DNA of 64,000 bases from Neobacillus niacini (GTDB lineage: Bacteria; Bacillota; Bacilli; Bacillales; Cytobacillaceae): assembly GCF_023715785.1 (NCBI RefSeq), contig NZ_JAMBOX010000001.1, forward strand, positions 62,001 to 126,000, read 5' to 3'. Positions 17,905 to 26,973 of this stretch are shown here, piece after piece. Made by a program: the position numbers and the translations under genes. The notes below the pieces were generated by a model. It made no database searches, was not told where the DNA came from, and saw only the letters and a list, made by a program, of their open reading frames with translations. Numbering within the stretch: position 1 is the stretch's first letter; every line of letters starts with the position of its first letter.

Positions 17905-19061
17905 TTGTGACAGGCTTGACAACTTTTTTGAGCATGACAGGTGTAACATAATTCCGTAGGCTTTTGAACTCCTGCTACAGAAATCGGATGTCTTTGCTTC
18001 CAATTTTGGTTTTGGCTGTGTTTACTTGGATGACAAGTAGAACAGTTAACTTTATTTCCAGTTGTACTGCTGCTTAATTTCACGTCATGGCAGGCTTTAC
18101 ATGATTCCTGATTTTTGTTTGCTACTGTTCCATGGGAACTGAAGAAATTACTATCATGGCTTGCCGGACGTTTGCTATGGCAGGCCTTACAGAACGTATT
18201 TTCCTTTGCATAATCATATTCATTCTTCTGTTTTGCAAGGGCAGTTCCTTCATTCAAGAATGTATCGATAACGGACGCATCACCATAACCTTGCAATTGT
18301 TCTGTCGACATATCGTTATGACACTGGATACATTTTTTCAAGTCTTTGGCCGCTTGTTTGCCATGTGTTTTGGTTTTAAAGTCTGCTTGTTTATGAGTCT
18401 TCGGAAGCATGCCTGTTTGGTGGCAAGCAGAGCACTCTGTTGTTACTTTACGGGCTTTATGGCAGTCCATGCAGGTTTCCATGTCCGGTCGGGTAAATTT
18501 TAAATCTGCCATTGCAGCTTTCCCGGTTTTGCTATCCCATTTCTCGTAATCAGTTTGGAACGTCATCTTTCGGTCCGCGATTTTACCGTGGGCGATTCCA
18601 CTATGGCATTGTATGCATTCAATTTCCTTGTTTTTATGTTTGTCATGAGGAATGATAATATCTCCAGATGCAGTGACATCCCGTTTGGACACATCATGGC
18701 AGGTCTCACAAGCACTGTCTGGTATTTGTTTTGGCATGCGAATAGGGGCCGTGTAGGTTTGAGTCGCTTTTTTATAGACCTGCAGCAGCCCGTTTGCTTT
18801 AGCCTTTCTGTAATCCTCTGTACTTGATCCTATATGGCACTTGGCGCATTCAACTTCACTATGTGAGGATGCCTTCCAGGTATAAAACTCCGGCTTCATC
18901 TCATGGCAAGAGGAGCAGAAACTCGAACTCGAGGTTTTTTCTACTCCTAATAAGCCAAGCGAGAAGAAGACGACGATAAAAAACAGTGCTACAAATAAAT
19001 ATTTATATAGTTTGTAGCGTTTACGGGGAGGGGGGGCCTGTTTCATTCGTTCATCTTCCAA
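17898..19061 (-). CDS. NapC/NirT-type membrane cytochrome c with 12 haem sites
   Basis: 387 residues. A short basic tail is followed by one transmembrane helix (about 19-42), then twelve CxxCH sites starting with the NapC/NirT/NrfH-type first haem FCSSCHEM, whose Met is a possible axial ligand. NapC/NrfH have four; the extra eight extend it into a wire-like protein. In the family the membrane-anchored part takes electrons from quinol. No CxxCK (NrfA) or molybdenum enzyme is nearby, so the partner is likely the exported cytochromes downstream. The best start is a TTG at 19061, behind GGAGGG; an ATG five codons later has no ribosome site. Confidence 0.88.
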   Translation of the reverse strand: MEDERMKQAPPPRKRYKLYKYLFVALFFIVVFFSLGLLGVEKTSSSSFCSSCHEMKPEFYTWKASSHSEVECAKCHIGSSTEDYRKAKANGLLQVYKKATQTYTAPIRMPKQIPDSACETCHDVSKRDVTASGDIIIPHDKHKNKEIECIQCHSGIAHGKIADRKMTFQTDYEKWDSKTGKAAMADLKFTRPDMETCMDCHKARKVTTECSACHQTGMLPKTHKQADFKTKTHGKQAAKDLKKCIQCHNDMSTEQLQGYGDASVIDTFLNEGTALAKQKNEYDYAKENTFCKACHSKRPASHDSNFFSSHGTVANKNQESCKACHDVKLSSSTTGNKVNCSTCHPSKHSQNQNWKQRHPISVAGVQKPTELCYTCHAQKSCQACHKQ

Positions 19062-19095
19062 TTTTCTTCCCTCCTATTAATCCCAGCTTGAATTA

Positions 19096-20490
19096 CTATT
19101 TAACATCATCTTTAAAACCTGTACGATGGCAATATTGACAATAAACATCTGTAGGTGCTTTTACATTAGCCGTATCAGCTTTTGGTTTTTCACGGTCATG
19201 GCAGACGAAACATTCTGCTTTTTGATCTGCCGTTGATGCTTTGGCAGCATGTCCTGTTAACCACTGGTCACTGTCTCCATGACTGGTAGGACGGTCAGAG
19301 TGACAAGCACTACAGAACTTATTGATCCGGGATTCATCTTTAACCAACGTCATGTTTGGTGTATATTTTCCAGTTTCCTCTTTGGCGTCTTTCATTTTTA
19401 ATAGTGTCATAAGGTCTTCCTTAGGAATCTCCCTAAACCACTTGGAATCCTGGTGGCAGTCCATACATGTATCCAATTTTTGAACAGCTGTTGCACCGTG
19501 TGCCTGGTTCCAGCCCTCAACTTTGTGATCCTTTGGAACTTTAACTTTCTTATGACAAGTTTCACAAGCCATTGAGAGTTTTACGTCTTGCTGCTGTTTG
19601 CCGATTGCTTGTAAAATAATTTTTTGCGTTTTTTCATCATGTGCTGCTGCGGCCTGCTCAGCATTTTCGCCCTCTTTTGCAGGTTCAGTAGAAGTCTTTT
19701 TCGCATTTTCATCAAGCTTTTTCTCGACGTGTTCTGGATTTGGCGGAACAAGATAAGAAACGTCTTTCCAAGGTTTCTCGCCGTTGTTTACTTTGTCGTG
19801 GCAATCGATACAGGTTCCCATGTTCGGAGCCATATATTTCTTTTCCATGATTTTTTGTGCGTTTTCTTCAGTGTAATGACCACGAACTTCTTCAGTGTTA
19901 ATGCCGCGGGCCACGATTTTCGCATGGACAACCCCGGCGTGACAACTGATACACGGTACGCCTTCTTCAATATGTCCTTTGTGATTTACCTTCAGGTCGC
20001 CAGATGCGGTGACCAGACGGTTTTTCGAGTGACATTGCAAACAGTTTTCATTGGAAATCGCTTCGCTCTCAGTTTGCACGATTTGCTCAGGTACACCGGT
20101 TACGTGGTAGTATACTTCCTTAAGCGACTTCATCTTGTGAGTCAGCATGTTGACTGCACCCGGTTTAATGTGGCACTGCACACAAGTAATGTTATTGTGG
20201 GCACTGGCTGTAAAAGTTGAATATTCTGGTGCCATTTCGTGACAGCTGGAGCAAAATGTAGGCGAGTTTGTAAATTGAATTACTCCCCATCCGCCGCCGC
20301 CAACTACAATCAGCGCAATTAATGAAACAAACATGACTTTCCAGCGGGTAACCGGATCCTTCCAATCTATGTTTCTGACTTTTTGCCAGAGTTTGCGGAA
20401 TAAGCCAACTTTCTTTTTGTCTTCTCTCGATTCGGGATCGGTCTCTTTTTTCTTTTTCCCCCAAATAGCCACTTTCCTCACCCTTCCCAT
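19096..20490 (-). CDS. NapC/NirT-type membrane cytochrome c with 10 haem sites
   Basis: 464 residues. A long basic N-terminal tail (1-50) precedes one transmembrane helix (about 53-75) and ten CxxCH sites: CSSCH (with EM following, the NapC/NirT first-haem pattern), CVQCH, CLQCH, CISCH, CIDCH, CETCH, CMDCH, CSACH, CFVCH and CQYCH. A charged, Glu/Ala-rich insertion lies between haems 5 and 6. It is a diverged paralogue of the next gene, 34 bases downstream, and is the first gene of the cytochrome locus. It is the likely quinol-facing entry of electrons. The start is uncertain: the ATG at 20490 has a weak ribosome site, and a GTG at 20472 is preceded by GGAAGG. Confidence 0.87.
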   Translation of the reverse strand: MGRVRKVAIWGKKKKETDPESREDKKKVGLFRKLWQKVRNIDWKDPVTRWKVMFVSLIALIVVGGGGWGVIQFTNSPTFCSSCHEMAPEYSTFTASAHNNITCVQCHIKPGAVNMLTHKMKSLKEVYYHVTGVPEQIVQTESEAISNENCLQCHSKNRLVTASGDLKVNHKGHIEEGVPCISCHAGVVHAKIVARGINTEEVRGHYTEENAQKIMEKKYMAPNMGTCIDCHDKVNNGEKPWKDVSYLVPPNPEHVEKKLDENAKKTSTEPAKEGENAEQAAAAHDEKTQKIILQAIGKQQQDVKLSMACETCHKKVKVPKDHKVEGWNQAHGATAVQKLDTCMDCHQDSKWFREIPKEDLMTLLKMKDAKEETGKYTPNMTLVKDESRINKFCSACHSDRPTSHGDSDQWLTGHAAKASTADQKAECFVCHDREKPKADTANVKAPTDVYCQYCHRTGFKDDVK

Positions 20491-20771
20491 ACTTTATTGG
20501 TTCTCTATTTATTTTCCATAGTTACCTCTCTAAAGTTAGTATCTAACATTGCAGGAGTATAATCCAATGTACAATTTGTGAATATTTTTCCAAAGAAGTC
20601 TCTTAGTTGTTTTTACCTAAAAACAACATAGAAATGTTGCTATTAAAGGGTTCCATTAACACTATTTTAATAGTGATAAGGTGTACACAGATTTATAATT
20701 ATGCACAAAAACCATTTACTTATTCACCTAGTGAATGGTTTTCCGAGGAGTTTGCAGTGTGTTCGTGAATT

Positions 20772-20806
20772 TGACATAAATTGTCACTTCGCTGTCAAAT
20801 TTGACA
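20772..20806. promoter_or_regulatory. Two adjacent TGACA/TGTCA inverted repeats, possible operator
   Basis: TGACA-TAAAT-TGTCA (20772-20786) is followed six bases later by the perfect 14-bp palindrome TGTCAAATTTGACA (20793-20806). They lie in the 477-base spacer between the divergent cytochrome locus and secA. No known regulator was matched with confidence; Bacillus Fnr (TGTGA-N6-TCACA) and TnrA (TGTNA-N7-TNACA) patterns do not fit. Confidence 0.45.
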
Positions 20807-20862
20807 AAAAATCGAATATCTTAGTGATGCCTATTGTTAATTTTTCCTGCGGCAGTACATTG

Positions 20863-20892
20863 TTGTCACTACGCCGCTTAAAATGGTAAGAT
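20863..20892 (+). promoter_or_regulatory. Possible secA promoter
   Basis: TTGTCA, an 18-base spacer and TAAGAT lie 75 bases before secA. Both hexamers deviate from consensus by one base, so the call is tentative. Confidence 0.4.
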
Positions 20893-20967
20893 GAAATATG
20901 TATATTTATTGCGATTTTTCAAGAAAAGGTTTTAGGACTCTGGATATAAAGGAGCGTTTATCACATA

Positions 20968-23478
20968 ATGGGGATCTTAGATAAAGTCTTTGATTTGAAC
21001 AAACGCGAGCTGAAACGGTTGGATAAGCTGGCGAATAAAATTGACGCGATTGCCACCGAAACGGAGCGACTGACGGACGAGCAGTTGCGCGAAAAAACGG
21101 CAGAATTCAAAGCCCGCTATCAAAAAGGCGAAACACTTGATGACTTATTAGTAGAAGCGTTTGCTGTCGTTCGTGAGGGTGCCCGCCGCGTGCTTGGCCT
21201 GTATCCATACCATGTTCAGTTGATGGGCGGTATTTCTCTTCATGAGGGGAATATTTCCGAGATGAAGACCGGTGAAGGTAAAACTTTGACCGCAACAATG
21301 CCGGTTTACTTAAATGCACTGTCCGGAAAAGGCGTGCATGTTGTTACCGTCAACGAATATCTCGCAAGCCGTGACGCTACAGAGATGGGCCAGTTGTATG
21401 AGTTCCTTGGGCTTACAGTCGGTTTGAACTTAAACAGCATGGATAAGGACGAAAAACAAGCTGCTTATGCTTGCGATATTACCTATGGTACAAACAATGA
21501 ATTTGGTTTCGACTATCTACGCGATAACATGGTGCTTTACAAGGAACAAAAAGTACAGCGCCCGCTTTATTATGCCGTCATTGACGAGGTCGACTCCATT
21601 CTGATTGACGAAGCGCGGACACCGCTAATTATTTCCGGCTCGGCGCAGAAGTCGACGATTCTGTATATGCAGGCGAATGCGTTTGTCCGGACACTGACGA
21701 AGGACGTTGACTATACGTACGATGAAAAAACCAAGGCCGTTATGCTCACCGAAGAAGGTATCAGCAAGGCCGAGAAGGCATTCGGCATAGAAAACCTGTT
21801 TGATATGAAACATGTGACGTTAAATCACCATATTAATCAGGCACTGAAGGCAAACGTGACGATGCACTTGGATGTCGATTACGTCGTCCAAGACGGCGAG
21901 ATTGTCATCGTTGACCAGTTCACCGGCCGTTTGATGAAGGGCCGCCGCTATTCTGAGGGGCTGCACCAGGCGATTGAAGCCAAAGAAGGCGTCGAAATCC
22001 AGAACGAAAGCCAGACGATGGCGACCATTACGTTCCAGAACTACTTCCGGATGTATGAAAAACTAGCCGGGATGACCGGTACGGCGAAAACGGAAGAAGA
22101 GGAATTCCGCAACATTTATAATATGAACGTTGTCGTGATTCCGACGAACCGCCCGATCATCCGTGATGACCGCGCCGATTTGATTTATTCCACGATGGAA
22201 GGCAAATTCCGTGCGGTGGTTGAGGACATCGCCGAGCGTCACGCGAAGGGGCAGCCAGTGCTCGTTGGTACGGTCGCGATTGAAACATCTGAATTGATTT
22301 CCCGAATGCTTTTGAAAAAAGGCGTTCGCCATAATGTCTTGAATGCGAAGAACCATGCGCGCGAGGCGGAGATTATCTTGGAAGCAGGTCAGTCCGGTGC
22401 AGTCACAATCGCAACGAACATGGCCGGCCGTGGTACCGACATTAAGCTAGGTGAAGGCGTTATCGGACTAGGCGGTCTTGCTGTTATCGGTACCGAGCGC
22501 CACGAGAGCCGACGCATTGATAACCAGCTGCGTGGACGTTCCGGTCGTCAAGGGGACCCAGGTGTGACACAGTTCTACCTTTCAATGGAAGATGAACTGA
22601 TGCGCCGTTTCGGTTCCGACAATATGAAAGCAATGATGCAAAAACTTGGCATGGATGATACCCAGCCGATTCAGTCGAAAATGGTGTCTCGTGCCGTTGA
22701 ATCTGCTCAGAAACGCGTTGAGGGCAACAACTTTGATGCCCGGAAACAACTGTTACAGTATGACGATGTGCTTCGCCAGCAGCGCGAGATTATTTACAAG
22801 CAGCGTGATGAGGTAATGGACTCCGAGAACCTCCGCGATATTGTCCAAAACATGATTTTAAGTTCTGTGCAGCGCCATGTGGGAGCCCTCGCTCCTGCCC
22901 ATTTGGATGAAGAAGAATGGAACTTGCAGGGCATTGTCGATTATGTCCATGCAAACTTGCTGCCTGAAGGCGATGTGACGCTCGAGGCACTGCGCGGCAA
23001 AGATACCGACGAGATTATCGATTTGATTATGTCAAAGGTGAAAGAGCGCTACGAGGAGAAGGAACAAATCCTGTATCCGGAACAAATGCGCGAATTTGAA
23101 AAAGTGGTTACACTGCGCGCCGTCGACTCCAAGTGGATCGACCACATTGACGCGATGGACCAGCTTCGCCAAGGTATTCACCTGCGCGCTTACGGACAAA
23201 TCGATCCGTTGCGCGAATACCAGCATGAAGGTCTGGCAATGTTCGAGGCAATGATTGAGTCAATTGAAGACGAAACCGCGATGTACATCATGAAGGCGGA
23301 AATTCGCAACAACCTTGAGCGCCAAGAAGTAGCCAAGGGTCAGGCGGTCAATCCGAAGGAAGACGGAGAGGCAGTGAAGAAGCAACCGAAGGTTAACAAG
23401 GTCAACGTGGGCCGCAATGATCCATGTCCGTGCGGAAGCGGGAAGAAGTATAAGAACTGCTGCGGGGCGTTGAAGTAA
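20968..23478 (+). CDS. secA: Preprotein translocase ATPase SecA
   Basis: 836 residues, the usual Bacillus length. Walker A-type motif [10 protein letters not shown] (about residue 100), DEAD-type VIDEVDS, the helicase motif NMAGRGTDI and [21 protein letters not shown] are all present, and the C-terminus ends in the SEC-C zinc motif [14 protein letters not shown]. It drives export of Sec substrates, which includes all exported cytochromes of this window. The ATG is behind AAAGGAG. In B. subtilis secA lies directly before prfB; here about 12 kb of cytochrome and SEC-C genes separate the two. Confidence 0.98.
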   Translation: MGILDKVFDLNKRELKRLDKLANKIDAIATETERLTDEQLREKTAEFKARYQKGETLDDLLVEAFAVVREGARRVLGLYPYHVQLMGGISLHEGNISEMKTGEGKTLTATMPVYLNALSGKGVHVVTVNEYLASRDATEMGQLYEFLGLTVGLNLNSMDKDEKQAAYACDITYGTNNEFGFDYLRDNMVLYKEQKVQRPLYYAVIDEVDSILIDEARTPLIISGSAQKSTILYMQANAFVRTLTKDVDYTYDEKTKAVMLTEEGISKAEKAFGIENLFDMKHVTLNHHINQALKANVTMHLDVDYVVQDGEIVIVDQFTGRLMKGRRYSEGLHQAIEAKEGVEIQNESQTMATITFQNYFRMYEKLAGMTGTAKTEEEEFRNIYNMNVVVIPTNRPIIRDDRADLIYSTMEGKFRAVVEDIAERHAKGQPVLVGTVAIETSELISRMLLKKGVRHNVLNAKNHAREAEIILEAGQSGAVTIATNMAGRGTDIKLGEGVIGLGGLAVIGTERHESRRIDNQLRGRSGRQGDPGVTQFYLSMEDELMRRFGSDNMKAMMQKLGMDDTQPIQSKMVSRAVESAQKRVEGNNFDARKQLLQYDDVLRQQREIIYKQRDEVMDSENLRDIVQNMILSSVQRHVGALAPAHLDEEEWNLQGIVDYVHANLLPEGDVTLEALRGKDTDEIIDLIMSKVKERYEEKEQILYPEQMREFEKVVTLRAVDSKWIDHIDAMDQLRQGIHLRAYGQIDPLREYQHEGLAMFEAMIESIEDETAMYIMKAEIRNNLERQEVAKGQAVNPKEDGEAVKKQPKVNKVNVGRNDPCPCGSGKKYKNCCGALK

Positions 23479-23506
23479 TTTTTTTGGAAATAGTGTTGTT
23501 ATGAGG

Positions 23507-23538
23507 GCCGGCGATTTGGTAATCGCCGGCTCTTTTTT
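23507..23538 (+). terminator. Rho-independent terminator of secA
   Basis: Perfect arms GCCGGCGATT and AATCGCCGGC with loop TGGT, then TCTTTTTT. Confidence 0.93.
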
Positions 23539-23688
23539 GTTGGTTGAGGCTTGTGATTTTTCAAGGAATTGAAGATAAGGTTGAAAAATTGAATATCCTT
23601 TGAAAATTTTTAGACGTTGGAAATATTGTAGTATTAAAAAATTTTTATGTGGAAAATAAATGAAATGGCCATCCCGTCTCAATATATG

Positions 23689-23714
23689 AAAAACCCTCCA
23701 ACTAACAGAGGGCT
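23689..23714 (-). terminator. Rho-independent terminator of the DUF1028 gene
   Basis: On the minus strand, CCCTC and GAGGG arms are followed by TTTTT. Confidence 0.75.
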
Positions 23715-23718
23715 TCAA

Positions 23719-24567
23719 TTATAAAGTGTAATTTTTCATAAACTCCAAAACTTCCAGGTCAATCGATCCTGTCTTCTGCTCGCGCATCTCGAAGTTTTCA
23801 GTGTGAATGAATGTTGTTAGCGCCTGATGGATTTTTTCAGTGCCAGTGTCTTCGGCTGAGAGGTAGCCAAGTCGTGTCAATTGATGGACAACCTCTGATT
23901 TGACCTCCCCTTCTACTGCAGCAATTTTCTCAGGCTTTGATGGTGAAAAGTAGAGCTGCTGGAGTTGGTAGATGCGAATCAGTTCTTTAATCGGGGCGGG
24001 ATGGTCGTCCACCCGGAGGTCGATGTAACGGTCATTGAAGCCGCCGTACCCACCTTTATCTTTGACGACATAAAGGGCAGCAGATTGTTGACCGCGGCTA
24101 TCGCCTCCTGCTTCCTGGCCAGCGTCTAATGCAGCAAGCAGCCTTTCGGCGAGCGTGCCCTCGGCTTTTTGAAAAACTTCTGCCATCGCCTGAACGGTCT
24201 TTTCATCTACAAGGATGTTCCCCTGGGCGGCGAAATTTGGCCCAGTGATTCCTCCAGCCCAATCATAGCAGGCCGAGCCGGTAAACGTTGCAGCATTGCC
24301 TTCTGCGTCAATGAGTCCGACTTGGCGCATTTCTTTGTCAGGGTCGTCTGCCAAAAGCAGTTCCAGCGTTTCGTGGGCTGACTTGCCTTGCCCCATTAAT
24401 TCGAGTGCCTGTGGGCCGTATGCGGTGTTGGCGTAGGACTGGGTGGCAACTGCGCCCGCACCGGCTTTTGCCCATGGGACAACCGCCCCTACTCCCAGAA
24501 ATTTTGATTGAACGGCAATGCCCCATACTTTTTCGATGGGATCATATCCGACGATGGAAAATGTCAT
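23719..24567 (-). CDS. DUF1028 family protein (predicted Ntn-hydrolase fold)
   Basis: 282 residues. The first about 215 match DUF1028 (TFSIVGYDP..., IAVQSKFLGVGAVVPWAKAGAGAVATQS, YDRY-type DRYIDLRVDDHP). The Thr/Ser immediately after Met (MTFSIVG) is a plausible N-terminal nucleophile of the Ntn-hydrolase type, which is the predicted fold; no substrate is known. The last about 60 residues are a helical extension. Single-gene unit on the minus strand between secA and hpf with its own terminator. Confidence 0.85.
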   Translation of the reverse strand: MTFSIVGYDPIEKVWGIAVQSKFLGVGAVVPWAKAGAGAVATQSYANTAYGPQALELMGQGKSAHETLELLLADDPDKEMRQVGLIDAEGNAATFTGSACYDWAGGITGPNFAAQGNILVDEKTVQAMAEVFQKAEGTLAERLLAALDAGQEAGGDSRGQQSAALYVVKDKGGYGGFNDRYIDLRVDDHPAPIKELIRIYQLQQLYFSPSKPEKIAAVEGEVKSEVVHQLTRLGYLSAEDTGTEKIHQALTTFIHTENFEMREQKTGSIDLEVLEFMKNYTL

Positions 24568-24670
24568 GATTTATTCTCCTTTTATAAAAATTCTTTTGAG
24601 ATTTCTTATCTTATTATAATGAAGATTCAGAATTTAGTACACCGAAATAGTTGACTGGTCTTTCATCAAT

Positions 24671-24702
24671 CAAAAGAACGCTGCCCTCAGGCAGCGCTCT
24701 CT
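24671..24702 (-). terminator. Rho-independent terminator of hpf
   Basis: Arms GCGCTGCC and GGCAGCG(T) followed by TTCTTTT on the minus strand. Confidence 0.85.
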
Positions 24703-24714
24703 TATTCAACTATA

Positions 24715-25251
24715 TTATTGGGCTTCAATTAAGCCGTAGCGGCCGTCTTTGCGCTTGTACACAACGTTCGTACGGTTGGTGTCAGCATTTGTAAATACGT
24801 AGAAATTGTGGCCCAGCAGGTTCATTTGCAGGATAGCTTCTTCGCTGTCCATTGGCTTCAGATCGAAGCGTTTGGTGCGGACCACTTCCAGATCTTCCTC
24901 GTCATGCACTTCTGAATTTGAATTGACTTGGAATGGAACGGTACCTGTTTCACGAAATTTGCGGTTTACCTTTGTTTTGTGCTTGCGGATTTGGCGCTCT
25001 AGTTTATCAGTAATCAGGTCAATCCCAGCATACATATCCCCGTTTGTTTCTTCAGCACGTAGAACTAATTGCGGCAGCGGGATGGTTACCTCGACCTTGG
25101 ATGTTTTATCAGGATTGAATCTTAGATTCACATTAACTTTCGCATCAGGTGCTTCCGTAAAATAACGCTCCAATTTGGAGATCTTTTTTTCTACATACTC
25201 TCTGATTGCTGGAGTTACCTCAATGTTTTCACCACGAACGTTATAATTCAT
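24715..25251 (-). CDS. hpf: Ribosome hibernation promoting factor, long form (YvyD)
   Basis: 178 residues. The N-terminal S30AE/HPF domain (1-100, MNYNVRGENIEVTPAIREYV) blocks the decoding site, and the C-terminal dimerisation domain (about 120-178, VRTKRFDLKPMDSEEAILQMNLLGHNFYVF) links two ribosomes into the inactive 100S form. Full-length with an AGGAGG ribosome site. In B. subtilis hpf (yvyD) is next to secA and induced by sigma-H and sigma-B; here DUF1028 intervenes. Confidence 0.97.
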   Translation of the reverse strand: MNYNVRGENIEVTPAIREYVEKKISKLERYFTEAPDAKVNVNLRFNPDKTSKVEVTIPLPQLVLRAEETNGDMYAGIDLITDKLERQIRKHKTKVNRKFRETGTVPFQVNSNSEVHDEEDLEVVRTKRFDLKPMDSEEAILQMNLLGHNFYVFTNADTNRTNVVYKRKDGRYGLIEAQ

Positions 25252-25484
25252 TTGTGGACTCCTCCTTTTAATTAAAGCTATATGTTTACATTTCTATTTT
25301 ACCCTATGATAATCCTGCTAAATCGGTATAAAAATTTTGTCGAATTTTTGACAAAAACATCAGGTAAATAGTGTTAACGTTGGAAACAGGGTTTGACTTT
25401 TAGGTGACATTTTTACTAAAATGAATGATTGTTCATCTTTATTGTAATATTAAATGGGACAATTTTCCACTAAAACGCCTTGGG

Positions 25485-25493
25485 CATATCGTA
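25485..25493 (+). promoter_or_regulatory. Possible sporulation sigma-E/sigma-K -10 element
   Basis: CATATCGTA fits the CATANNNTA pattern, 33 bases before the coat-gene start. No convincing -35 element is seen at the expected distance. Confidence 0.3.
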
Positions 25494-25525
25494 GATTGAT
25501 GTGAAAATGAAGGAGGATATGCCCA

Positions 25526-26023
25526 ATGAGCCACGAAGAGAGAAAGCCCCTAGCCTGGCACGAAACATTGGAATTGCACGAATTGGTGGCATTTCAGTCC
25601 ACGGGATTAATGAAGCTAAAAATGTCGATTAGACAAGTGAAGGACCAGGAGCTTAGAGAGCTTTACAGAATGTGCATTACGGACCTTGAAGGAAATTTGA
25701 GGGAGCTGCTCCGGTTTTATCCCTCAGCCCAAGGCTTTCAAACACGTGAGGACGAAGAAGTGCGCGAAGATATTGGCTACTTCGCCGCCGATTTGCTGGT
25801 ACTTTCCAAAACGATGGTCCGCAATCTTGCGGTAGCGATTACCGAAACGGCGACGCCGGCATTGAGGAAAACCTTCACCAATCAATTGGTTGGCGCCATC
25901 CAGGGCCACGAGCGAGTCTACAATTACATGCTCAAACACAGCTACTACCCGTCCTACGATATTGGTGCATTATTGGGGCATGACATGGAACTCGCCCAAA
26001 AAGCACTTCGGATGCGGTCCTAA
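25526..26023 (+). CDS. CotF-family spore coat protein
   Basis: 165 residues, all-helical and ferritin-like in pattern. It starts with the family signature HETLELHELVAFQSTGLMKLK and ends with YPSYDIGALLGHDMELAQKALRM. The CotF family includes coat proteins made in the mother cell, but many members are uncharacterised. The ribosome site AAGGAGG is strong. It is a plus-strand single gene between minus-strand hpf and comFC, and a sporulation-type -10 element may lie upstream. Confidence 0.82.
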   Translation: MSHEERKPLAWHETLELHELVAFQSTGLMKLKMSIRQVKDQELRELYRMCITDLEGNLRELLRFYPSAQGFQTREDEEVREDIGYFAADLLVLSKTMVRNLAVAITETATPALRKTFTNQLVGAIQGHERVYNYMLKHSYYPSYDIGALLGHDMELAQKALRMRS

Positions 26024-26028
26024 ATTTT

Positions 26029-26142
26029 ATTGGTGTCAGGCACCTATCACACCATTACCCAAATGGAAAATGGTGCGGATCCCTAATTAAGGGTTGTCCA
26101 CGAGTGGAGGACAAATGTCCACGTTTGGTGCCTGACACCAAT
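26029..26142. repeat. REP-like inverted-repeat element
   Basis: Sixteen-base ends ATTGGTGTCAGGCACC and GGTGCCTGACACCAAT bracket about 80 bases. Similar GGTGTCAGGCACC repeats are scattered through many Bacillus-group genomes (from general knowledge). It sits exactly between the convergent coat gene and comFC and could also act as a bidirectional terminator. Confidence 0.75.
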
Positions 26143-26146
26143 ACTC

Positions 26147-26872
26147 CTATCTGGCCAGTGTCAATGAGGTAATCCTGTCAGCGCCCGCCTCTTTTAATAG
26201 TTTGGCGGCGTGGCGGAGGGTGGAGCCTGTGGTGTAGATGTCGTCGATGAGGAGGATGGATGCTCCTTGGATGTGGGTTACAGCGGTTTCCGGGCACAGT
26301 TGAAATACTTGAGGCAGATGGATGCGTTCGGTTCTTGATTTTTTGGATTGCTTTTCGGAGTGGATGCGCGTGAGAATTGATGTAGGTGTAAAGCCCGCTT
26401 CCCTCAAAAGTGCCTCTGCTTGATTGAAGCCTCTCTCATATATCCTCTCTTCACTCAATGGAATCGGCACATAAATGTCGGCGTTCATTTTCTGGATTTG
26501 CAACCTTACATACTCAGCAAACACCTTTGCTAGTACATAATCGCCACGAAATTTATACCTGGCAATGACCTCCTTAAGAAAGTCATTATAAATGAAAATA
26601 GAAATGTTTTTTTCAAGATTCCCTTGCCACTTGGAGTCCTCTTCCCAACGAAAACAGTCGTGGCAAAGATTGCCGTCGCGAAATTTTTCGTCCAGTAACC
26701 GAAACGGCCGGCAGCAAATCCGGCATGTCTCCCCTTCGATTCTCACCAGCTTCCCTTCACAGCAGGAGCATAGAAAATGTCCTTTGTCTGCCGAAAAAAG
26801 AGCTTGCCAGCCGATATCCGGACTAATTGCTTCATGACAGATGTAACATCGTTCTTGCCGGAATAGCTTCAT
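26147..26872 (-). CDS. comFC: Competence protein ComFC (phosphoribosyltransferase-like)
   Basis: 241 residues. Cysteine pairs CYIC, CSCC, CRIC and CHDC in the first about 95 residues form zinc-binding fingers. The C-terminal phosphoribosyltransferase domain has the PRPP loop ILLIDDIYTTGSTLR (about 210-224). It is a cytoplasmic protein needed for DNA uptake with ComFA, which it binds. In B. subtilis comFB lies between comFA and comFC; here comFB is absent and comFC follows comFA after 101 bases with no other gene. Confidence 0.94.
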   Translation of the reverse strand: MKLFRQERCYICHEAISPDIGWQALFSADKGHFLCSCCEGKLVRIEGETCRICCRPFRLLDEKFRDGNLCHDCFRWEEDSKWQGNLEKNISIFIYNDFLKEVIARYKFRGDYVLAKVFAEYVRLQIQKMNADIYVPIPLSEERIYERGFNQAEALLREAGFTPTSILTRIHSEKQSKKSRTERIHLPQVFQLCPETAVTHIQGASILLIDDIYTTGSTLRHAAKLLKEAGADRITSLTLAR

Positions 26873-26973
26873 AAAAATACATTCCTTTCTAATTAGGAAT
26901 TGAGTCCCCCTTTGGCCCTCCCCTAAACAAATTTAGGATAAAGTAGCCCCGTTTGATGCATCCCCGATTCAAC

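Noticed and set aside
17898..20490. NrfHA-type nitrite reductase
   Set aside because: The NapC-type anchors are present but no protein with a CxxCK active-site haem is encoded in the window.
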